From contig NZ_CP107903.1 in NCBI RefSeq assembly GCF_036013955.1, positions 1,984,001 through 2,048,000 of the forward strand: a stretch of DNA of 64,000 bases, written 5' to 3'. Positions 59,269 through 64,000 of this stretch are shown here, one piece after another. The notes beneath the pieces are model-generated. The model saw only the letters and a program-made list of their open reading frames with translations. It was not told the origin of the DNA and ran no database searches. The position numbers and the translations under genes are program-made. Source of the DNA: Streptomyces sp. NBC_00459. Its GTDB lineage: Bacteria; Actinomycetota; Actinomycetes; Streptomycetales; Streptomycetaceae. Each line of letters begins with the position of its first letter. Position 1 is the stretch's first letter.

Positions 59269-59544
59269 TCAGGCCCGCTGTCTCTTGCCGCGCATCATCG
59301 AGTACGCCATGTCGCCCAGGAACACGATCACGACGGCCGCCGCGAGTTGGAGCGCGTGCCGGCCCCAGTCGATGCCACTCGTCTCGTCGATGCCGAGACC
59401 TCGTGCGATCGCGTTGCCGATGACGGCACCGATGATGCCGAAGATGGTCGTCAGCCAGAGCGGGCTGTGTTGCTTGCCCGGAATGATCGCCTTGGCCAGC
59501 AGACCCAGCACGAATCCCACGATGATCGCCCACAACCAGCCCAT
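59269..59544 (-). CDS. GlsB/YeaQ/YmgE family stress membrane protein
   Basis: A 91-residue protein with three membrane helices and glycine-zipper segments: GWLWAIIVGFVLGLLAKAII, TTIFGIIGAVIGNAIARGLG. This family (Transgly_assoc) is induced by stress in many bacteria; its molecular role is unknown. Confidence 0.92.
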   Translation of the reverse strand: MGWLWAIIVGFVLGLLAKAIIPGKQHSPLWLTTIFGIIGAVIGNAIARGLGIDETSGIDWGRHALQLAAAVVIVFLGDMAYSMMRGKRQRA

Positions 59545-59790
59545 GGATGCCTCCTCGTACGGCTCTACGTGAGCATTACGCCCAGTGTCGGGCCGTTCGC
59601 GCTACGGCGCATGTCGGGGACCCCGGTACGCGGTACGGCGCAGCCGGGTCACCCTCGCGGAAGGTGCCCCGGTCTCGTAGGCGACGCAGGCGCGGCGTAA
59701 CGTGGAAGTGGTCCGGGCCTGGTTCCCCGACCGGGTTCGACGCAGGGTACGGGCCGGGGCGTGTCCGATTCGGGTGGATGGTGGAACGTG

Positions 59791-60189
59791 ATGCGGAAGC
59801 GGAGCAACAGCGGTGGCGCCCAGGTCTTCCGGATCACCGGGGCCCGGCAGGGGCTCGCGGACGATGTCCGTGCCAGACAGCGTCGGTACGTCATCTCCAT
59901 GTCCGTGCGGACGGTGGCCGTGGTCCTCGCGGCGGTGCTCTGGAACGTCGAACGGCACGTCGCGTTCGTGGCGCTGGTACTCGGCATGGTTCTGCCCTAC
60001 ATCTCCGTGGTGATCGCCAACGCGGGCCGCGAGAACGCGCCTGGACTTCCGTCGACGTTCGTGACGGTTCCGGTGCGGCCGATGATCACGCCGCCGCGGT
60101 CGGAAGAGGGCTTCGCGGAATCCGCAGCGGAAGACGCCGGGGGCGATCAGGGGGCCGGTATGCGGGGTAATCGGCACGAGCATTCCTGA
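59791..60189 (+). CDS. DUF3099 membrane protein
   Basis: A 132-residue actinobacterial protein with the DUF3099 signature VFRITGARQGLADDVRARQ and RRYVISMSVRTVAVVLAAVL, two membrane segments, then ANAGRENAPGLPSTF. ATG 59791 is chosen over GTG 59761 as homologues begin MRK. Function unknown. Confidence 0.88.
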   Translation: MRKRSNSGGAQVFRITGARQGLADDVRARQRRYVISMSVRTVAVVLAAVLWNVERHVAFVALVLGMVLPYISVVIANAGRENAPGLPSTFVTVPVRPMITPPRSEEGFAESAAEDAGGDQGAGMRGNRHEHS

Positions 60190-60398
60190 CCAAAAGTCAG
60201 TCCGAACAGCGTTGCCAAGCTCAAGAAAAGCTCAGATCAATCATGAAGTTCCGGTGCCGGTCGGACGGTTACCCATGACATACTTCGTACGCGCTCCGCA
60301 TCCCCCGTCGGAGCGACAGACCGACGCCGGGCAGCTCCCCCCGTGGCTGCTCGGCGTCGCCTTTTTGAGCCCTGTTTCCGCCGGGTTAGGGTCAGCAG

Positions 60399-60623
60399 AT
60401 GATCGGCTCCGACCCTGATTCCCCCATCTGTTCCGCCAAGGCATGCCGGGCGGACGCGGAGTGGGTGCTCGCCTGGAACAACCCGAAACTGCACACGCCC
60501 GAGCGACGGAAGACGTGGCTGGCGTGCGAGGAGCATCGCGAGCACTTGTCGCAGTTCCTGGGGGTGCGGGGGTTCCTGAAGGACGTGGTGCGGTTGGAGG
60601 CGTGGGAGTCTCCGGACAGCTGA
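60399..60623 (+). CDS. Small Cys-rich conserved protein
   Basis: A 74-residue protein with ICSAKACRADAEWVLAWNNP and KTWLACEEHREHLSQFL: a C-x4-C and C-x2-H arrangement that could bind zinc. It lies opposite moaA. TAGGGT is 6 bases before the ATG, suggesting a leaderless mRNA. Function unknown. Confidence 0.78.
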   Translation: MIGSDPDSPICSAKACRADAEWVLAWNNPKLHTPERRKTWLACEEHREHLSQFLGVRGFLKDVVRLEAWESPDS

Positions 60624-60650
60624 GCCCGCTCCAGGCCGGTTCAGCCCGGT

Positions 60651-61640
60651 TCAGCCCCCGATCGCCGACATCGGCCTGTCCGGCTGGATGAAGGTCGGGT
60701 CGTCGAGGCCCGCGCCCGCCTTCTTGCCCCACATCGCCTCGCGCCAGATGCGGGCGATCTCCTCGTCCGGGGCGCCGGAGCGGAGGGCCGCGCGGAGGTC
60801 CGTCTCCTCGCGGGCGAAGAGGCAGTTGCGGATCTGGCCGTCGGCCGTCAGACGGGTGCGGTCGCAGGCGGCGCAGAACGGGCGGGTGACGGAGGCGATG
60901 ACGCCGACTCGGTGCGGGCCGCCGTCGACCAGCCAGCGCTCGGCGGGGGCCGAACCGCGTTCGTCGGTGCCCTCCTCCGTCAGCTCGAAGCGGGTGCGCA
61001 GCGAGGTGAGGATGTCACCGGCGGTGACCATGCCCTCGCGCTTCCAGCCGTGCTGGGCGTCCAGGGGCATCTGCTCGATGAAGCGCAGTTCGTAGTCGTG
61101 GTCGACCGCCCAGGCGAGGAGGTCCGGGGCCTCGTCCTCGTTGAAGCCCGGCATCAGCACCGCGTTGACCTTGACGGGGGTCAGGCCGGCCTCGCGGGCG
61201 GCTTCCAGGCCCGCGATGACGTCCTTGTGGCGGTCGCGCCGGGTGAGGGTCCTGAAGACGTCCGGGCGGAGGGTGTCCAGGGAGACGTTGACGCGGTCCA
61301 GGCCCGCCGCCTTCAGGGCGGTCGCCGTGCGGCCCAGGCCGATGCCGTTCGTCGTCAGGGACATCTGGGGGCGCGGGGCCAGGGCGGCCACCCGCTCCAC
61401 GATGCCTACCAGGCCCGGGCGCAGCAGCGGCTCGCCGCCGGTGAAGCGGACCTCTTCGATGCCCAGGATGCGGACGGCTATGTCTATGAGGCGGACGATC
61501 TCGTCGTCCGTGAGCAGGTCCGGCTTGGCCAGCCACTGCAGGCCCTCCTCGGGCATGCAGTACGTGCACCGCAGGTTGCAGCGGTCGGTCAGGGAGACGC
61601 GCAGATCGGTGGCGACTCGGCCGTAGGTGTCGATGAGCAC
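60651..61640 (-). CDS. moaA: GTP 3',8-cyclase (molybdenum cofactor)
   Basis: A 329-residue radical-SAM enzyme that starts molybdopterin synthesis. The N-terminal 4Fe-4S cluster is held by CNLRCTYC (Cys21, 25, 28); the C-terminal cluster by Cys256, Cys259 and Cys273 (PFCAACDRTRLTADGQIRNC). FTGGEPLLRPGL binds SAM, and the protein ends in the needed Gly-Gly. GTG start. Confidence 0.97.
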   Translation of the reverse strand: MLIDTYGRVATDLRVSLTDRCNLRCTYCMPEEGLQWLAKPDLLTDDEIVRLIDIAVRILGIEEVRFTGGEPLLRPGLVGIVERVAALAPRPQMSLTTNGIGLGRTATALKAAGLDRVNVSLDTLRPDVFRTLTRRDRHKDVIAGLEAAREAGLTPVKVNAVLMPGFNEDEAPDLLAWAVDHDYELRFIEQMPLDAQHGWKREGMVTAGDILTSLRTRFELTEEGTDERGSAPAERWLVDGGPHRVGVIASVTRPFCAACDRTRLTADGQIRNCLFAREETDLRAALRSGAPDEEIARIWREAMWGKKAGAGLDDPTFIQPDRPMSAIGG

Positions 61641-61747
61641 GTGGGCCCCCTCCCTCGTAGCGGATCACGTGGGTAAAAGTTTCTCCTGCACCTGCGAGCC
61701 TACGTGACCCCACCGACAACGAGGCCTGCCCGATGCCACAGGATGCG

Positions 61748-61785
61748 GCGCGGGGCCGCCGTAGATCCCTACGACGGCCCCGCGC
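61748..61785 (-). terminator. Hairpin after the symporter gene
   Basis: Inverted repeat of 17 bp with one mismatch (61748-61764 with 61769-61785), 33 bases after the stop. Confidence 0.7.
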
Positions 61786-61817
61786 GATGCCTTGCCGGCG
61801 AACCGGCTGACGAACGC

Positions 61818-63443
61818 CTAGTGCGCTCCGGTGCCCGTGAGTGACCGCACCTCCAGCTCCGCGTACTTGCCGGTGTCGGGCTCCTCCTTGGAGAGGACCG
61901 TGCCGAGCCAGCCCATGAGGAAGCCGAACGGGATGGAGATGATGCCGGGGTTCTTCAGCGGGAACCAGTGGAAGTCGACGTCCGGGAACATCGCCTTCGG
62001 GTCGCCGGAGACGACCGGTGAGAACAGCACCAGGCCGACCGCCACGATCAGGCCGCCGTAGATCGACCACAGGGCGCCCTGGGTGGTGAACCTCTTCCAG
62101 AACAGGCTGTAGAGGATCGTGGGCAGGTTGGCGGACGCGGCGACCGCGAACGCCAGTGCGACCAGGCCGGCCACGTTGAGGTCGCGGGCGAGGGCGCCCA
62201 GGGCGATGGAGACGATGCCGATGAAGACGGTGGACCAGCGGGCCGCCTTCATCTCCTCCTTCTCGGTGGCCTGCCCCTTGCGGATGACGTTGGCGTAGAT
62301 GTCGTGCGCGAAGGACGACGACGAGGCCAGCGTGAGACCGGCGACGACGGCGAGGATCGTCGCGAAGGCGACCGCCGAGATCGTCGCGAGCAGTACCGCG
62401 CCCCAGGCGGAGTCGACGCCGCCGATGTGCAGGGCGAGCAGTGGCGCGGCCGTGTTGCCCGACGGGTTGGAGTCGGTGATCTCTTTCTGGTCGATCAGTG
62501 CGGCGGCGCCGAAGCCGAGCGCGATCGTCATCAGGTAGAAGCCGCCGATGATGCCGATCGCCCAGTTCACGGACTTCCGGGCGGCCTTGGCCGTGGGCAC
62601 CGTGTAGAAGCGGATCAGGATGTGCGGCAGACCTGCGGTGCCGAGGACCAGGGCGATGCCCAGGGAGATGAAGTCCAGCTTGGTGGTGCCGCTGGCGCCG
62701 TACTGGAGGCCGGGCTCCAGGAAGGCATCGCCCTTGCCGCTGCGTTCGGCGGCGGTGCCGAGCAGATCGGAGATGTTGAAGTTGAACTTCAGCAGCACCA
62801 GGAACGTAATGAGGATCGTGCCGCTGATGAGCAGCACGGCCTTGACCATCTGGACCCAGGTGGTGCCCTTCATACCGCCGATGGAGACGTACACGATCAT
62901 CAGGACGCCGACGAGGGCGACGATGGCGACCTTGCCCGCGTCGGAGGTGATGCCGAGGAGGAGCGAGACGAGGACGCCCGCACCGGCCATCTGGGCCAGC
63001 AGGTAGAAGATCGAGACGACGATCGTCGACGTGCCGGCGGCGGTTCGGACCGGGCGCTGGCGCATGCGGTACGCGAGGACGTCACCCATGGTGTAGCGGC
63101 CCGAGTTGCGCAGGGGCTCGGCCACCAGGAGCAGGGCGACCAGCCAGGCGACGAGGAAGCCGATGGAGTACAGGAAGCCGTCGTACCCGAAGAGGGCGAT
63201 GGCGCCCGCGATGCCGAGGAAGGACGCGGCGGACATGTAGTCGCCGGAGACCGCGAGGCCGTTCTGGAAGGCGCTGAACTGACGCCCACCGGCGTAGAAG
63301 TCGGCGGCGCTCTTGGTCTGGCGGCCCGCCCAGACGGTGATGAAGAGGGTCGCGACGACGAACACCGCGAACAGGGAGATGATCAGTGGCCGATGCTCGC
63401 CGGCCTCGCCCGCGGCGAGAACACTCTGCTGTACGGGGCTCAT
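61818..63443 (-). CDS. Cation/acetate symporter (ActP-like, SSS family)
   Basis: A 541-residue sodium:solute symporter with about 13 membrane helices: AADFYAGGRQFSAFQNGLAV, SGDYMSAASFLGIAGAIALF, and AGLTLASSSSFAHDIYANVI carrying the Na2-site serines. The AADFYAGGR and DYMSAAS segments are those of the ActP acetate permeases. It starts within the DUF485 gene's stop (ATGA), the conserved yjcH-actP order. Confidence 0.92.
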   Translation of the reverse strand: MSPVQQSVLAAGEAGEHRPLIISLFAVFVVATLFITVWAGRQTKSAADFYAGGRQFSAFQNGLAVSGDYMSAASFLGIAGAIALFGYDGFLYSIGFLVAWLVALLLVAEPLRNSGRYTMGDVLAYRMRQRPVRTAAGTSTIVVSIFYLLAQMAGAGVLVSLLLGITSDAGKVAIVALVGVLMIVYVSIGGMKGTTWVQMVKAVLLISGTILITFLVLLKFNFNISDLLGTAAERSGKGDAFLEPGLQYGASGTTKLDFISLGIALVLGTAGLPHILIRFYTVPTAKAARKSVNWAIGIIGGFYLMTIALGFGAAALIDQKEITDSNPSGNTAAPLLALHIGGVDSAWGAVLLATISAVAFATILAVVAGLTLASSSSFAHDIYANVIRKGQATEKEEMKAARWSTVFIGIVSIALGALARDLNVAGLVALAFAVAASANLPTILYSLFWKRFTTQGALWSIYGGLIVAVGLVLFSPVVSGDPKAMFPDVDFHWFPLKNPGIISIPFGFLMGWLGTVLSKEEPDTGKYAELEVRSLTGTGAH

Positions 63444-63883
63444 GCGCCGCCCTCCATCCGGGACTTGATCGCCTCACCCTTCGGGTCGAGGTTCGCGGAG
63501 GAGTACCGCGCGTACCACCAGGCGATGAGGAACGTGGTGACGAACTGGGCGATGCCCAGCACGAAGGCGACGTTGATGTGGCCGACGAGCTTGGTGCCCA
63601 TGAAGCCGCCCGCGTAGTTCGACAGCAGGACGTACAGCAGGTACCAGGCGATGAAGCCGACGGTCAGCGGGAAGGCGAAGGAGCGGTGGGCACGGCGCAG
63701 TTCACCGAACTCAGCGCTCTGCTGGACCTCGACGAACTCCTCCGTGGAGGGGAAGTGGCGCTCTGTCTTCGAGGGGGGCGGTGCGTCGGTAGCCACGGAG
63801 TCTCCTCGCGTTGCGGGTGCCGTCACGGCGGTGGACGGGGGTGCGTGGTCGTTCGGGGACGGGGTCGGACTGGGTACGGACAT
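63440..63883 (-). CDS. DUF485 membrane protein (YjcH-like)
   Basis: A 147-residue protein. After a 45-residue disordered Pro/Ala-rich start comes the DUF485 domain: QQSAEFGELRRAHRSFAFPL, TVGFIAWYLLYVLLSNYAGG and NVAFVLGIAQFVTTFLIAWW, with two membrane segments. DUF485 proteins accompany ActP-type symporters. Its stop overlaps the symporter's ATG by 4 bases. Confidence 0.92.
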   Translation of the reverse strand: MSVPSPTPSPNDHAPPSTAVTAPATRGDSVATDAPPPSKTERHFPSTEEFVEVQQSAEFGELRRAHRSFAFPLTVGFIAWYLLYVLLSNYAGGFMGTKLVGHINVAFVLGIAQFVTTFLIAWWYARYSSANLDPKGEAIKSRMEGGA

Positions 63884-64000
63884 GACTCTTCTCTGACCTC
63901 GCGGTGATCTGGATCACAGGGGGTCGGCTCGCGATGGTAGGGCCCCCACGCGTGATCCGACAGGGGCCCGATGGTCCTCGTGCTCCCTGCCCAAGGTCAC

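Noticed and set aside
60212..60418. Possible 68-residue gene before the small Cys protein
   Set aside because: No ribosome site, no recognisable pattern, and it overlaps the better-supported gene at 60399.

Overview
The window is chromosomal DNA from a high-GC actinomycete, almost certainly a Streptomyces. Most codons end in G or C, GTG and TTG starts are common, and there is a cysteine-free chaplin of the ChpE type, a GlsB/YeaQ protein, DUF3099 and DUF485 proteins, a streptophobe-like protein, and intergenic repeats of the kind found throughout Streptomyces genomes. The block NUDIX - pyrG ... recN - NAD kinase - tlyA - HAD phosphatase resembles the conserved actinobacterial order known from Mycobacterium tuberculosis. 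The content is mainly core genome. I see no biosynthetic gene cluster, prophage, CRISPR array or tRNA gene.

Layout. 1-5.1 kb (minus): start of alanine dehydrogenase, a STAND/TPR ATPase, a NUDIX ADP-ribose pyrophosphatase and CTP synthase. 5.6-10.7 kb (plus): a GH15 glycoside hydrolase, a flavin-dependent oxidase and a PucR regulator. 10.7-16.1 kb (minus): a GT4 glycosyltransferase, recN, NAD kinase, tlyA and a small acidic protein; the last three before recN form an operon. 16.5-19.5 kb (minus): a ferric-siderophore ABC transporter (two permeases and an ATPase, coupled by 4-base overlaps) under a clear iron box. 19.6-22 kb: a HAD phosphatase and a DUF1015 protein. 22-24.5 kb: an unusual protein with a 520-residue RGG-type disordered region, a TPR-like core and an acidic tail, directly downstream of a complete 16S-23S-5S rRNA operon (24.6-30.4 kb, minus).

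Beyond the rRNA promoter lie a 3-methyladenine DNA glycosylase and an intact-looking IS5-type insertion sequence of about 1 kb with a frameshifted transposase. 32-42 kb: Spo0M, a PEBP-like protein, an HNH nuclease, the SPFH/NfeD membrane pair, an ABC ATPase, ChpE, a GAF-histidine kinase with its LuxR-type regulator, and an SDR plus QueA-like pair. 42-50 kb: a secreted SLT-domain wall hydrolase with a structured leader, a double-FHA ABC exporter, a streptophobe-like membrane protein, serB and a SixA-like phosphatase. 50-64 kb: small membrane proteins, a CynX-type MFS exporter divergent from a FadR-like regulator, fabG-fabI, tldD-tldE, tyrS, stress and unknown small proteins, moaA, and a cation/acetate symporter with its DUF485 partner.

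Functional themes are primary metabolism (CTP, NADP, serine, fatty acids, molybdenum cofactor), translation (rRNA, TyrS, TlyA), iron uptake, and cell-surface/development genes (Spo0M, ChpE, SLT protein). Several genes carry a -10-like hexamer only 6-7 bases before the start codon and so are likely to have leaderless mRNAs. The most unusual items are the RGG-TPR-acidic protein beside the rRNA operon, the IS element whose stop codon is completed by flanking target DNA, and the folded leader of the SLT-domain gene.
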